Positions 1 through 12,030 are shown, counted from the first letter of the stretch. The stretch is DNA of 64,000 bases from Coccinella septempunctata (GCF_907165205.1 NC_058197.1:13031266-13095265); one strand, 5' to 3'. The notes: generated by a model not told the origin, from the sequence alone. Program-made: numbers and translations.

Positions 1-29
1 ACGAACAAGCCAATAAAATAAATAAATAA

Positions 30-235
30 ACAGAACCACATGATCTGAGGAGAAAGTTTTTCCCACTGATTTGCAATAATTCAGCTAACAAACGGTCTAG
101 GGTCGTATAAGGATATATTTCAGTAATCATTTTCAATTTTATTCTCAACTTTGTTATTTTAAAAGTTTTGTATAAATGATTTTTGGCGAAACGCTTCATT
201 TTGACCAGTGCTATCTTCTGTCGAAAAAAAAACCT
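30..235. repeat. Dispersed repeat, copy 1 of 2
   Basis: This stretch matches 23305-23520 at intermediate identity over about 200 bases. Shared anchors include 'gtttttcccactg', 'ataattcagctaacaaac' and 'atttcagtaat'. The second copy ends in 'caccctgta', the terminus shared by several miniature elements here, so this is probably part of a non-autonomous DNA transposon. No coding potential is seen. Confidence 0.6.
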
Positions 236-353
236 CACCTTCAAAGACCTGTATATTAAACCAAGTAAGGGGTAAGTGGGACCAAGATGAACAAGTGAAA
301 TTTTGCTGAGGTAAGTCTCCAGAAAAATGTCATTTTCTATGGTCGTCGAAATA

Positions 354-680
354 CAGGGTGAATCTTCGACTCGTGCAACTATTTGAACAGTAGATTCTTG
401 AGGTCAAGAGGAACACTTTGACCTATACTATTTTTCTCGATCGGCCCTGATAAAAAGATATAGGCATTTTGAGTTTTAATGATGAGCTGTGCCACCCATG
501 GAAAAACAAAATTACCTTCAGAATAAATAGCTGAATTTGTGACCCTATACATCTGTGGATCTTTTAAACAGAGTTGTATTGAGCCAAAGTACCCAATTTT
601 CTGAATTTTACAGATACTTCATAAGGAAACAAGTGTTTCTTCTGATCTCAAAAATCTACTGTTAAAATATTCGTATTTGT
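354..680. mobile_element. Miniature inverted-repeat element, CAGGGTG family
   Basis: The element begins with CAGGGTG after a TA and continues with the family consensus ('cagtagattcttgaggtc', then 'gataaaaagatata', then a segment reading 'gatcttttaaacagagtt'). Near 640-680 the left-end sequence returns in inverted orientation ('aaatctactgttaaaatatt'), so the ends form an inverted repeat. Related copies lie at 7250-7790, 8760-8980, 49338-49944, 51370-51890, 52313-52515 and 59895-60075. No transposase is encoded; it must be mobilised in trans, probably by a TA-targeting Tc1/mariner-type enzyme (inference). The right end is approximate. Confidence 0.6.
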
Positions 681-1377
681 GCCAAAAAGTAACTCTACGT
701 CTATTCCAATAGCAGTCATCTGTATCTTGCTTTGTTTTTCTTAGTGAATTGAAAGCAGGTCCAATACAACTTTCGTTGCTGAAGTAGAAGTGGTTGAAAT
801 GACCCCTATTATATCTGAAAAGATTGGTCACAGCCTACTGGAGACATCAAGCAAGTCCTCGCTCATCGCAAGCAGATAACTCAAGCAGGAGATCAACTTT
901 TGAAGCCTTTGTATTCCCAACCAGGTTGAATTTCTTGAATATACCAATGATATCGGCTCTGGAGTCCAGAGAAAAGAAGATTGAACAAGTTTCTATGTTT
1001 AAATTAGTGAAGATATCTACCTCCCCACTGTATACGTTTTTTATTTGGCCTAGACCTTGTTTATCTTCGATAAGATACCCTCAACTCTGTGTATACTGGG
1101 AATCACTATTATAGACCTCTTATCCAATAATAATAAGGGAATGTCCACCGATCCTCATCTCTCTCCTTATCTCTTGTCGATTTTCCTGCTTCCAATCATC
1201 ATTCAGACCAAATACAAGTATCACATTACACCCCCCCTACCTAGCGAAAAAAAATCAGTGAGCTGCACACCCTCCCCCGAAGAGGACCTCAAACAAGAGA
1301 TGAGCTTGGTTCGATCACCCGAGCATTCGGATACTTTCCAAACCGACACAATCCCATTTTCTCCGGCCCCCCATAAC

Positions 1378-1695
1378 TCAAAGCCGCGCATCGGGGTCTC
1401 CTATTACATCTTGCGTTCGGCCTGGCGTCGCGTCCTTCCTCCACGTCCGCCACAGACGCAGCCGGAGGACGCGACTCGACGGTGCCAGAGGCATCGATCC
1501 GGGCACCGGCATCAGACGTTTCAACGACCGTTTTTTGAGCGGGGTCCGCTCCGTCCTAGCCGTCGGGCGGGCTCTCAGATACGCGAATATATCGGGTCCT
1601 GTTTTCGGGGTTCTAGGGCGCGGGGATGCCGTTTTTGGATGCAGGAATGACAAGGGTGTCAATTTTGAAGAAACGCCCTTTAATTCGAGCCCCAA
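1378..1695. other. GC-rich block, function unknown
   Basis: This ~300-bp stretch is far more GC- and CpG-rich than its surroundings and is open in several frames on both strands, as expected for GC-rich sequence with few stop codons. No protein family is recognisable in any frame. It could be a promoter or 5' untranslated exon, or an old insertion of different base composition. 681-1377 holds nothing I recognise. Confidence 0.3.
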
Positions 1696-2749
1696 TTCCT
1701 CATCTTACGACGTCTACAAGCTCCTAAAAAAAAACAAAAGTTCTATCCTTTCCTCGAAGCAAAACTTCAATACCTGAAAAACCCATACAGAAAAGTCTGA
1801 TATTTTGATGTCTTCAGAAACGTTTGACAACTTTCTAGATCATGTGTGGGAAGTCCAGGAAAGTTGAACCCCTTTTCACTCTGAAGCCAGTTAAGTTGTA
1901 TCTGTCAATGGTAGCAACTCATTTTTTTGCGTGAAGAGATATCATGCCCAATTAGGTAACGATAGATAATAGTAGAGTGATGGTGAGATGCACATTCTGA
2001 GTACAGCAATTCTTTTTTAGGAACCCAAAATTGGCTTATGCCTCCCTAACCCATGGGTGAGTTGAACAGGAGACGAGAGAGACTTTACCATAAGTTTGTT
2101 CATCAGGAAAAACATTGAAAGAAAACAATTTCCAATGACCAATGATATTCTATGTCATGTCAGTGAAAAGGGGTTCCTTGGACTCCCCATAAATTCCGAC
2201 AATTAACATAATAATTTTCTTGAATTGGGGAAAAAGGTGGAGAGGTTCATCTCCTCCAACAAAAAAGTAATTTGCACATCTAGTGTTACGACCATTATCT
2301 AATGGTGGTTGAATACGAGCTATGTTCCATTTCCCCATTTGCTCACAATTCAACATAATTACAAAATTACACGTCGTTACTAATGCTCAATATGCCCTCC
2401 AGCATGATCCACTCCGCAACGGTGTTTAGGACAATTCATTCGTCTCTCCTCTTGCTGCAGCCTCGGCAAACATTGGCAAAATGCATTAGTACAATGTCGC
2501 ATTCCATGTCCTGGATTCAATTCCAAATCCGCATGGATTACATTAATTCGATGGTTATCGGTGATAATGCTATTATGTAGATGATTCCATGCTAGGCTGC
2601 ATGTAATAAAGTGAAATTGATATTGCCCCAGGTGATAATACATTAGTTTTCCCTTGAAGGTTGCTGCACATGAGGGGTGGTTTGATAACAGGGAATATTT
2701 TAGCGTTCAGTGAAATTATTTTTCATTTCATTGCTGTATCCCGTTACCG
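1696..2749. other. No recognisable feature
   Basis: AT-rich sequence with only short open frames on both strands, several overlapping in antisense around 2380-2640. None shows a known domain, signal peptide or splice-bounded exon. Confidence 0.5.
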
Positions 2750-3340
2750 AGATTAATCTACAGAAAGACTTAAAAACTATCAGTGCGATCAAACTTATAA
2801 TTTCTTAGGGCTACTTGTGATTGTGTGCCCTCCTGTGACTGAAGAGACCCAACTGTGACCTACAGATCCTTCCACACTCCGGACTTGGATAGTCACCAAC
2901 CAGATCTGAACGCCGCTGTATTCTTCTCGAATCTCCATTATAACTGTGGACCAAAGACTTACACTGTGATCTGTCTAACGCTAGCTGTTCCCAGTCCCAA
3001 CAATCAGGTATTGATGCAGTATATCCTTGAAGTGCTTATACTGGCCGCTTGGTTTCCGAGATCCCTCTGTGAATTCGCCATACAGAGCTATTTTGGGGAA
3101 TCTTGTGTCTCGCATTCTCAGAATGTGGCCGCTCCATCTGAGTCGGGCCTTCGTTACTCGAGTCTAAATTGTTATACAACTCGCGCGCTGCAAGACTTCT
3201 GCATTTGAAACTTAGTGGAACCATCTGATGTGCATTATTTGTCCTAGATTACGCTGTTGCGTTTTTTCAAGTTGTTTAATATGTCACATTTAGGGTGTCC
3301 AGCTTTCGCTTCCGTAAAGAAGCATTTAGCAGAGGATTTT
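2750..3340 (-). pseudogene. LINE 3' fragment (RT C-terminus and zinc finger)
   Basis: Reverse complement matches the 3' part of the better preserved LINE at 24284-25320. It carries the region after the reverse transcriptase palm ('gtccagctttcgcttccg' against 'ggaagcgaaagttggac' in the other copy) down to the C2H2 zinc-finger tail and the terminal stop. Reading frames are broken by several indels, so it is dead. The 3' end is near 2750 and the copy is 5' truncated near 3340, as is usual for target-primed insertion of non-LTR retrotransposons. Confidence 0.7.
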
Positions 3341-3589
3341 GTATAGATACTCATATTTCGTCCCATATATGGACGTCTTAGTGCTTCTTGAGAATTGAGC
3401 AGCAGATCATTTCCTATCTGTTTTTATAATATTCCAACTGGATGTAATGCTGGATAGTCATCCAGTCGACCTGCTCTTTCGTGAATGGACTCCAAGAGTT
3501 ACATCGAATGTTTGGATGCTGATGTCCAACTCTGTTCTCAGTGACAAGGACATTGGGCATTCTGAATGGAATTTCTGAATTTCAACAAA

Positions 3590-3870
3590 GAATTACCTAG
3601 TTACTGATCCCTCAAATAGAGTTCCTGGTTTTGATCTACCCAGGAAAATATGGCGCATTCTGAATCGTATAAGAACAGGTCACAGACGGTGCAATAGTAT
3701 GCTCTTCCGATGGAATTCAGTTGAAAGTCCCCATTGTTAATTTGGGAAACCAGAAGAAACCATAAATCATCTGGTTGATCATTGTCCCATTTATAAATTT
3801 CAAGAGGCTTTAAGGGCTTGATATACAGTTTCCAAATCTTCTCTGAATTGGATTGTGAATTTTAGTTCAA
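3590..3870 (+). pseudogene. LINE tail fragment (C-terminal Cys/His motif)
   Basis: The plus strand translates as a run resembling the extreme C-terminus of Jockey/R1-type ORF2 proteins after the RNase H domain: an arginine-rich 'RIRTGHRRCNS' followed by a Cys-x-Cys-like segment, 'ETINHLVDHCP' and a short tail. The first metal-ligand region has an in-frame stop. About 90 codons are visible; the rest of the element is absent. Identification is by motif only. Confidence 0.5.
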
Positions 3871-5143
3871 TCTGACATAGCTACTACTACCATCATTCTC
3901 ATGGTTAAAAGCAATCTTTTCCACTTGGGGGTTTAATTTTTCCTGCGTTTACTCATCTCAATAAAGTAATGGTAGAATACCCAGAAATAAAATTCCTAGA
4001 ATGGAAGAATAGAAAAAAATCAAAACCAGTCGTCAAAATCGAATTGCAATTAAAATGTTCTACACCTGTCTAATCCTCATCCAAATGGACTCTTCGAGAG
4101 GAATTATCAAAATTTTCTCATCAAAAAGTTCAAAAACCAGACGCACCCAATCGATTTGTATAGTTTAAAACTCAGCCAGTGTTTACCTAAGGGGTGCTTA
4201 CTGCCCGAAATGAACCGACGAGACAGTCTGGAAGTGAGAGAAGGTAAACAAACCCCATCACCTGATCCAGAAGTCACGTGTCTTGCAGGAAAGATGTGAA
4301 AGGAAAAGGATTAGATTGGGCTACGGTTGTAGTAGATCCCGAATTGGATACAATAATTGGGTTGAAACCTGGAGTTCTGCTGTCTGTAACTGACGATCTG
4401 AGGGGATTCAGATGTTGAAGTGAAGGATAACAGAACAACACCTTACATGGACTTTTGTTTTCCTGTTCCTGTTGGTCCTAGGGAAATTGAACAAAATTTA
4501 TTTTTGGAAATTATTTTTCCTTCCTTTAGCAATTAAAATTTTCAAATTGTTCAATATAGATTCCACAGTATAACCAAAACTAACTTGTTCAACTGGATGT
4601 TGAATATATTTTACTTGTTATTCCCTACATCCTACATCGCATGCAATTCTGAATAAAAGGGTTATGTTTTTGGGTATTTATAATAAATGGCAACGTTACT
4701 GATTCATTCAGAATTTGTCTAATCTTTAGATGAACCAAAATATAATCTTTCCATATTCTCTTGATCCTATTGATTACATCGTTTTACACCAAAAGAGTCT
4801 TCTCAAGATTTTTTCTGAAGTTGATGATGTAATTTTCAATATCAGTAATCACTAACTATCATCTATCCCTGTAATGATGATTAATAAGCAGTATATAAAT
4901 AGACTTTTTGGTCTATAAATAAACACGCGGAAACTGATATCTACCTACGTTACAGAATAAAGGTTTTTTCAATGAGCAGGACGGAATGATAGGGTAATTT
5001 AATAGGACAGATTCACGGTCAGAACAATTTGAACATATATGTATACTCTTGACCAAAAGGAACGTGGAAAACAAGGTGGTCTCTTTCACCTCCGTCTCCG
5101 TCAAAGTTTTCATCTGTTACCAAATGAAAATTTTAGTGATGTA
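3871..5143. other. No recognisable feature
   Basis: AT-rich, no convincing exon or repeat identified. The stretch around 4200-4440 is somewhat more balanced in composition but has no long frame. Confidence 0.5.
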
Positions 5144-6331
5144 CGAGGATGCATCGAAAACTTATTAGCCTACTATAGAACCAAACAAAATTTCAATGTC
5201 AAAATATTTTATTACTCAACACATTCTCCTCTTATTTGGATACATGTATTACAGCGAACCTGCAACGTCTCCTAGACCTTTCAAAAAAAATTTTCTTCTG
5301 TCACTGCTAACCAGACCTCCACAGCTTTTATTACCTCCTCGTTGAAAGAAAATTTACGAACTTTTAAACTTCTTTTTCAGTTGAGGAAAGAGATGATAGT
5401 CGAATGGATCTGGTGAATAAGGGGGGTGTTCAAGTAATTCAAACCCTAAATCACGAATTTTTTGCATGGCAACATGAGATTTGTGTGCAAGGGCGTTGTC
5501 CTGCAAAAACAAAACAACTTTGCATAGCTTTTCAAGTCTTTTCTCTTTAATTTTTAACCGTAGAATGGTCAGAAATGTCGAATAGTATTCTTCGGTTATT
5601 GTTCTACCCTTATCCAAAAAATCAATCATGATTACTCCATGGCAATCCCAAAAAACTGAAGCAAGAACTTTTCCAGCAGATTTTTTGACACGAAACTTCT
5701 TAGGTCTTGAAAACCAGAGTGTCGCCATTTCATCGATTGTTGCTTTCTTTGTGGATCGTAGAACTCATCCATAGTAACAATTTGATTCAAGAAGTCAAAA
5801 TTGTTTTCAAATCGAGCACAGATCGAAAGCGATGCTTCTACCCTTGCACGCTTTTTGTTCATTCAACATTTGGGGATCCATTTTGCAGCAATTTTTCTCA
5901 TGTCCAAATATGATGAACGCATCCGTATAAAATATCCAGTATGTCATGAACTGTAACGATATTTTCGGAGACTGACACAGAAACAGGTCTTTCCGATCGG
6001 TCATCATCTTCAATGGAAAATGTACCTCTTTTGAACCTTGCAGTCCAATTTTTCATGGTCGCATACGAAGGACATTGATCACCACGGGTATTGAGCATAT
6101 CTTCGTAAATCTGCTCACCTCTTAATCCTTTTAAATACAGGTACTTGATGATGACTCAATACTCCAATTTTTCGATTTTCACAATTTCGGTGGACAACTT
6201 CCTCCTTTTAATTCATTGCGTAACTTCACACTGACACTTCTAATGAGTTATTGTCCGTTGCTATATGGTAATGTAATATTTTTTTTATGCATGGAACTGG
6301 TCTAGGCTAACTAGATATCAATACATCCTCG
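5144..6331 (-). mobile_element. mariner element, complete ends, decayed
   Basis: A 1188-bp element with terminal inverted repeats starting CGAGGATG (left, 5144) and ending CATCCTCG (right, 6331), each flanked by TA (5142-5143 and 6332-6333), the mariner target-site duplication. The size is close to the usual ~1.3 kb. It encodes a mariner transposase in antisense that is broken by frameshifts and stops. Four further relics of the same family are in the window (18600, 21414, 22268 and 30970). Confidence 0.9.
5354..6200 (-). pseudogene. mariner transposase pseudogene (DD34D)
   Basis: DNA cut-and-paste transposase relic. In order on the minus strand: an N-terminal helix-turn-helix region (6098-5990; 'GDQCPSYATMKNWTARFKRG'), a linker with 'RSERPVSVSV', the first catalytic Asp in 'IVTMDE' (about 5770), the second in 'LQDNALAHKSHVAM' (about 5500) and the third in the 'YSPD' motif (about 5410). 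The canonical 'SPDLAPYDYHLF' is shortened by about two residues here. The frame shifts at least three times, so no functional protein is possible. Assignment to the mariner family is firm from the motif spacing and the element ends. Confidence 0.9.
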
Positions 6332-6339
6332 TATTGTTG

Positions 6340-7249
6340 TTCAAAAATATAAAAACATAATTGTTAACGATCAACCGTATATGTCAAATTGACAAAGTTC
6401 GAGATATCCAACATACAACATTTCAAATTGAGTAATCCATTCAGTTCTGATGATTTTCATCTTACTCTATTTTTGTAATTTGATGTACTTGTAACATCTG
6501 TTCAACGTGACCAGAGAACCAACACATCCGATACCGATGTGGTTCACGGTCAGAAACACGCTGTATATCATTCAGCTCATAATATCACGTTACATAATCT
6601 TCACAAGGAAAAACGTGCACTCTCATCGATTCACATGGGTCTAAATTTTGCGCTACCTTTTCAACAGTCCCGTTACCCAGATAGTATCGGAATAATCGGC
6701 TGTATGGATCTCACCCTACCATTAAAATTCAACCCCAAACAGTTTTTTAAGCTAACGGTACACACCTGACGGATATGTGACTAACATGAATTTATTGAGA
6801 TAAGATCTTCATGCAAGAATTTTACCTGATATTAATTATGTGCGCTGAAAGACTTACAGAGGAGAAGATTGATAACTGTTTCGGAACATTTGTTGATTCC
6901 ATGTGCGTTTTTATCGGATCGCAGAGTTTGAGGTTTGTTTCGAAGAAGGTGTGCAACAAAATTTTTCATTCGGCAAAAACCAAAAACTCTCAGTGAGGAC
7001 AAAAAAAATTTAGGATATTCCTAAGATTCTCTTCAAGTGTTTTTTTTTCTTTCGATTTCAATGGATGTAGATAGAGAAGTGGATTGTTTTTAGGTTTCTC
7101 ATCTTCAATATAATATAACACCTCTCACAGAAACACCATTCCCTTTATTAGGTAGAGGACTCTCAAAATGTTACAGGAAAATTAAATAGACCTCAATTTC
7201 TAGATTCTTTAAAATAATTGGTTACCAATAGATTCACAATAGAACGTAT
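6340..7249. other. No recognisable feature
   Basis: AT-rich; short plus-strand frames at 6539-6769 and 6811-6996 have no known domain and no splice context that I trust. Confidence 0.45.
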
Positions 7250-7790
7250 CTTTAAGTTGTTTTCCACAAACGGTTTTATCGAATGAAATGAATTTCGGAA
7301 TATAGTTCTTCATTTAATTGGTGAATCTTCTTCGAACACAAAATATCACCCACGTTTTCTAGTTTTCTCATTAGGTCCATTACGTACTATGAAAATACCA
7401 AAAATTCAAAGAGCCCAACTCTTGAAACTAAGATGGACTCTTTCTCACGAATATTTTAACTTTCTGTATAATGAAAGTATTCGTCATATTCTCTCGTATA
7501 ATAAGCCGTTTTCGAGTAATTCCATGTTCAAAAATTATCTGTGAAATTTGAAGAATTGGTTACTTTGACCGAATGCACTTTGAAAGATCAACAGATGTGT
7601 AGTGTCACAGTTATTCTGAGGGTAATTTTGTTTTTCCAGGGGTGGCACAGCTCATTATAAGAATTTAAAATGGCTATATCTCTTTATCAGGGCCGAATCG
7701 GAAAAAATGGTATAGGAAAAAAGTGTTTCTTTTGACCTCAAGAATCTACTGTTACAATATTTGAACGAGTCAAACTCGTATATTAAATAT
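7250..7790. mobile_element. CAGGGTG-family element, long form, inverted orientation
   Basis: Aligns by eye with 49500-49944 (same orientation) and with the reverse complement of 51370-51890. Shared blocks include 'gaatgaaatgaatttcgga', 'tcttcgaacacaa', 'aaaataccaaaaattca', 'ccaggggtggcacagctc' and 'cctcaagaatctactgtt'. The right end runs through 'gaacgagtcaaa' near 7775. No coding region. The outer left terminus is not preserved. Confidence 0.65.
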
Positions 7791-8759
7791 AATTCATTAT
7801 TTTTCTCGAAAATCTGTCATTTCCAATTGACATAACTAACAAAGAATTGAAGTCTGAGCAATGTGTTCAGACCGAGGTTCAGACATGTATCAAAGTTGAA
7901 TTATTGCAGCATACTGTCTATATTTCCTACCATAAAAGTAATGAACATAGGAATTGTAGTTTCTAGGAAACTTTATCCATGTCTGAAATAATTATGCGAA
8001 GATTATTCAATACATACATTTCCTAGACATTGTTCTCAAATCCATGGTTCTAGGAAACGTAAAAAATCACAATTTCCTTCAATTAATTAATAAATGAGAA
8101 ATGAGGGAGAGATAAACTGTGAATCAAAATGATTTTCCATTATTGACATAATCGCATTTCCTATAAAATTATTACGAAGTTATGAAACTATAATACGACC
8201 ATTTTATAATTCTTTTTGTAGGGAAATGTAACATTCAAATTCATGTTAAATATGATACAATGGGAAATGAAAATGTAGGTATTGGTCTCGCATTCCATTA
8301 CAATCTCTCATTGCAGTTCTGAGGTTGACTCGAGAAACTGAGTTACAACGTATGGAAAACGTTGTTCGATGCTCCAAAACAAGAGTTGCGCCATGTACAT
8401 ATACAAATTTGATACACAGGGTGGGCAAAATCCGAAGGGTTTGAATGGCGACTCTGTAACCGTAAGGGCTAGGAAAAAATTTCATCATCATCGTTCAATT
8501 TTCAAAAGCTGGGTAATGGCCAAAACCGCATCCCTATCGGCATCCTTTAATCATTTTGTTTTCAAGTTGTAAGTGACTACTCATTTTACGGCTTTATGAA
8601 TTGGTCGCTCATCTATTTCTTGAAGTTCCAGTAATATTGAACAAAAATTGATACATTCTATACAGACTTCTTTAAGATGAAAAGATTTTTTTCAGTTCCA
8701 TACTTCAGTGATATAATAGAAACTTCCATATGTTTAAATTAATATAAACCCCAAATTTT
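7791..8759. other. No recognisable feature
   Basis: AT-rich with short antisense-overlapping frames at 8246-8572; no domain recognised. Confidence 0.45.
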
Positions 8760-8980
8760 TATTTATTCAGAGATTCTTTGACTCGTACAAATATTTTAAC
8801 AGTAAATTCTTGTGGCCACAAGAAACACTTTTTTTGCCATTTTTTTCAAATGGGCTCGGTTTAAAAGATACAGGCTGTTGAAATATCATAAACGCTTTTG
8901 TCGAATGAAAAATTTCAGAATAAAGTTTTTCATTTATTTGATGAATCTTTTTCGAACACAAGATATCACCCACGTCTTCC
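8760..8980. mobile_element. CAGGGTG-family element, left part
   Basis: Contains 'gattctttgactcgtac', 'aacagtaaattcttg', 'taaaagatacaggctgttga' and 'aacacaagatatcaccca', in the same order as 49345-49570. The family sequence stops at 'cttccagtttt', where the ~220-bp tandem array begins, so the right half was replaced or displaced by the array. Confidence 0.6.
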
Positions 8981-8984
8981 AGTT

Positions 8985-10290
8985 TTAATAATTTCAGACA
9001 AATTTATTACCATGCTGAAAAATTGTTGGCTCTTGAATTGTTGAAGAAACCGTGGGTTGATATCATTATATTTTTGTCCCTTTTGGGTTCTCAGTTGAAG
9101 TTTCTACTGATTTTTTTAGGTTCTACTAGATCAATGACATAGTTAATAGAGCTCAAATTGAAAAAAAATCTCTCAGAACATATCCACTTTAGATTTGACA
9201 TCTGGTAATAATTTCAGACTATAATTTATCACCACGCTGAAAAAGTTTTGGCTCTTGAATTGTTGAAGAAACCGCGTATCATTATATTTTTGTCCCTTTT
9301 GGGTTCTCAGTTGAAGTTTTTACCGATTTTTTTTAGGTTCTACTGGATCAATGGCATAGTTAATAGAGCTCAAATCGAAAAAAAAATCTCTCAGAACATA
9401 TCCACTTTGGATCTGACATCTGGTAATAATTTCAGATTAATTTATTACCAAGCTGAAAAAGTTTTGACTATTGAATTGTTGAAGAAACCGCGGGTTGATA
9501 TCATTATATTTTTGTTCCTTTTGGGTTCTCAGTTGAGAACGATTTTTTTTAGGTTCTACTAGATCAATGGCATATAGTTAATAGAGCTCAAATTGAAAAA
9601 AAAATCTCTCAGAACATATCCACTTTGGATTTGACATCTGGTAATAATTTCAGACTAATTTATTACCACGCTGAAAAAGTTTTGGCTCTTGAATTGTTGA
9701 AGAAACCGTGGGTTGATATCATTATATTTTTGTCCCTTTTGGGTTCTCAGTTGAAGTTTCTACCGATTTTTTTTTAGGTTCTACTAGATCAATGGCATAT
9801 AGTTAATAGAGCTCAAATTGAAAAAAAAAAATCTCTCAGAACATATCCACTTTGGATTTGACATCTGGTAATAATTTCAGACTAATTTATTACCATGCTG
9901 AAAAATTTTTGGCTCTTGAATTGTTGAAGAAACCGTGGGTTGATATCATTATATTTTTGTCCCTTTTGGGTTCTCAGTTGAAGTTTTTACCGATTTTTTT
10001 TAGGTTCTACTAGATCAATGGCAGAGTTAATAAAGCTCAAATTGATGAAAAAATCTCTCAGAACATATCCACTTTGGATTTGAAATCTGGTAATAAGTTC
10101 AGACTAATTTATTACCACGCTGAAAAAGTTTTGGCTCTTGAATTGTTGAAGAAACCGCGTATCATTATATTTTTGTGCCTTTTGGGTTTTCAGTTGAAAT
10201 TTCTACCGATTTTTTTTAGGTTCTACTAGATCATTGGCATAGTTTAGAGCTCAAATTGAAAAAAAAATCGCTCAGAACATATCCACTTCC
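8985..10290. repeat. Tandem array, six units of ~220 bp
   Basis: Unit starts (at 'taataatttcag' or 'taataagttcag') fall near 8985, 9206, 9424, 9642, 9869 and 10091, giving periods of about 218-227 bp, with the last unit ending near 10290. Each unit contains 'gctcttgaattgttgaagaa', 'cccttttgggttctcagttg', a T-run ending in AG before 'gttctac', 'agagctcaaattga' and 'cagaacatatccacttt'. Units differ by small indels, mainly in A and T homopolymers. The frame at 9248-9562 is just the repeat read through and is not a gene. The array lies 3' of myoglianin exon 1, in what would be intron 1. Confidence 0.9.
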
Positions 10291-10784
10291 GTATGAGTGA
10301 ATCTCAGAATGAATTTTCATAAAAAAATATTCAAAAAAAAAAACAACATTCTGAAATGACAGAGGTAAGCAAAATAACATTAATTTCAATTAAACAAAAA
10401 ATATCAAAATTTTAGTTCAATGAAATTGGATCAAAAGGCACATACTAAATTAAATTAAATTGAGCAGGATCAAAAAACATTTAACCCTCAGTGGATTCGA
10501 AGGGAAGTCCCAAATTATGGGGTTATCATATCCTTGATAATTGGTCCTAGCAGGACCAATCAGCCTAGCAAACAGCTGATCGAATCCTCATCAGTTTTAC
10601 CAAGATTAAAACGAAAGAAGGAGTAGGCAGGGAGCAAAATAACTCGAAATACGTACGAAATATGTATGATGATGATGATGGTCATACAGAATTCTTGTCA
10701 AGTCACATTTAATAGGAATTTCGATGAGAAATGCTAGAGTCTTTCTCCTTCAGAAGCGTCTATACTGAAAAATAGGGCTCTTAC
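10291..10784. other. Presumed start of myoglianin intron 1
   Basis: Minus-strand sequence directly after the exon 1 splice donor. It contains a short GAT microsatellite near 10668-10681 and an A-rich stretch near 10320-10345; no other feature seen. Confidence 0.4.
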
Positions 10785-11298
10785 CTTCTTCGGCGAAGGA
10801 AATGATCTCGGACGTCCTCCCATAAAAATCGTCCACATCCATCTGCTCCTGCGGCTCCGTCCTGGCACTCGTGGTAGAAACAAAATCCTCATCCCTGTAA
10901 GTGCTGAAAAATTCACTGTTTTCCGCCCTGTAGAGAGTCTCGAGAACGACCTCTCTTGGAAGACTATACGTCACATTTGGTTTATCCCTTAAGCCTAACT
11001 TCGATAATATCTGTTTCTTTATCACCTCCAACCTAAGGTTGTCGCTCTCGACCTTCTGGTCCTTGTTTCCGTTGCGGTACACGCAGTTCGGACAACTGGC
11101 GATTTTTTTCGCCTCCAGATTATCCTCAAGCTGCGACACGTACAAGTCCTCCGAGTGCGAATGGTGCCTCAGCCGTTCGCAACTCACCAAATTCCTGCTG
11201 ATGGTGCTGAAGAGCAGATAGAAACAGGAGAACTGAATCACCCAGTTCTTGGTGATGGCGAAGCGTTTCCTCAAGTTGTACGATTTGTGAACAGCCAT
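10785..11298 (-). CDS. myo: Myoglianin exon 1: signal and N-terminal propeptide
   Basis: First coding exon of a myoglianin/GDF8/GDF11-type TGF-beta ligand, a secreted homodimer signalling through activin-class receptors to SMAD2/3-type effectors. ATG at 11298-11296; residues 19-33 are a hydrophobic signal segment. 'CPNC' is at 69-72, the amphipathic latency helix ('VIKKQILSKLGL') at about 92-103, an N-glycosylation site at N108, and an acidic stretch ('MDVDDFYGRTSEII') at 153-166 that aligns with the end of myostatin exon 1. The exon ends after one base of codon 172 at a GTAAGA donor (10784 downwards). Its length (514 nt) and phase fit exon 2 at 56304-56686 exactly, but that exon lies upstream on this strand by more than 45 kb in the wrong order. 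It may belong to the same gene in a misordered scaffold or to a paralogue. Confidence 0.85.
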
Positions 11299-11399
11299 TC
11301 TTTAAAGTGTTTGTATTGCTTTTACCTACTTTTCTATACTAAACCACTATCTACGTTTTTCATTTCATATTATCTAGAATATAACCTAAGAGTTATCCT

Positions 11400-12030
11400 A
11401 AGAATTTGTAAACGGTGATTCGTCGATTTCTCTATCATTTTTCCAGGTTTTTACCGCCTGTTCAGGGGTTCCACGGGGTGCGATAGGTGTTTGAACCTTA
11501 ATCCGAACAGGGTGAACATCGTGCACAATTCCATGTTCGGTGAACTCGATGCGGGCACCGTCTCTAATCCATGATAAGTCGGGGGGCACTTCCGATTGCA
11601 CTGCCGGTGTCGAATCAACAACCACCGGATTTTTTCCGTCGTCGTTCGAAAAGTACGCTCAGAAAGTTCGGATCGTGGCGAGCGGCGAGCAGGACGATCT
11701 AGGAGGCCGGTGCGCGGTTGTTTAGCGCTGGTGTGTCAAATGGCGACTGGCCGCCACGCTAGAACCGACGTAGTCTACTAGATCCGATGTGGCTCGGTTC
11801 TAGGTTGCAGAAAATGCAGCGGAGAGATCTCTCGCGCTCAGTAGGCCATTGCAATTAGAGTTGGGGGTTGGTGCATCGGAGGGTGGGGAGGGGGTAGTAG
11901 GGGGTAGGTGGCGTGTTTCACGGAGATTCGACAGGACGCGATGAATGGACTGCATGGCGCAATGCTTTTTTTCGTGGGGGTGAGATTTTCCGCCTTGGGG
12001 TAGCCGCGGCGGTTAGGGTCTTCGAATTTT
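11400..12030. promoter_or_regulatory. GC-rich region upstream of myoglianin exon 1
   Basis: A CpG-containing, GC-rich block in an AT-rich setting lies directly upstream of the exon 1 ATG on the minus strand, which is where a promoter and 5' untranslated region would be. Frames on both strands at 11398-12188 lack recognisable domains; the minus frame 11398-11625 starts at GTG, not ATG, and I do not call it a gene. No TATA box was assigned. Promoter role is inference from position and composition. Confidence 0.35.

Noticed and set aside
1057..1695. 197-codon plus frame and overlapping antisense frame
   Set aside because: Openness follows from GC-rich composition; no domain, low-complexity basic residues, no splice-bounded structure.
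9248..9562. 104-codon open frame
   Set aside because: It is the ~220-bp tandem repeat translated; the same peptide recurs in the next unit.
11398..11625. 75-codon minus frame upstream of myoglianin exon 1 as an additional coding exon
   Set aside because: Starts at GTG, matches no propeptide, and a stop and AT-rich sequence separate it from the exon 1 ATG. A 5' untranslated origin is more likely.
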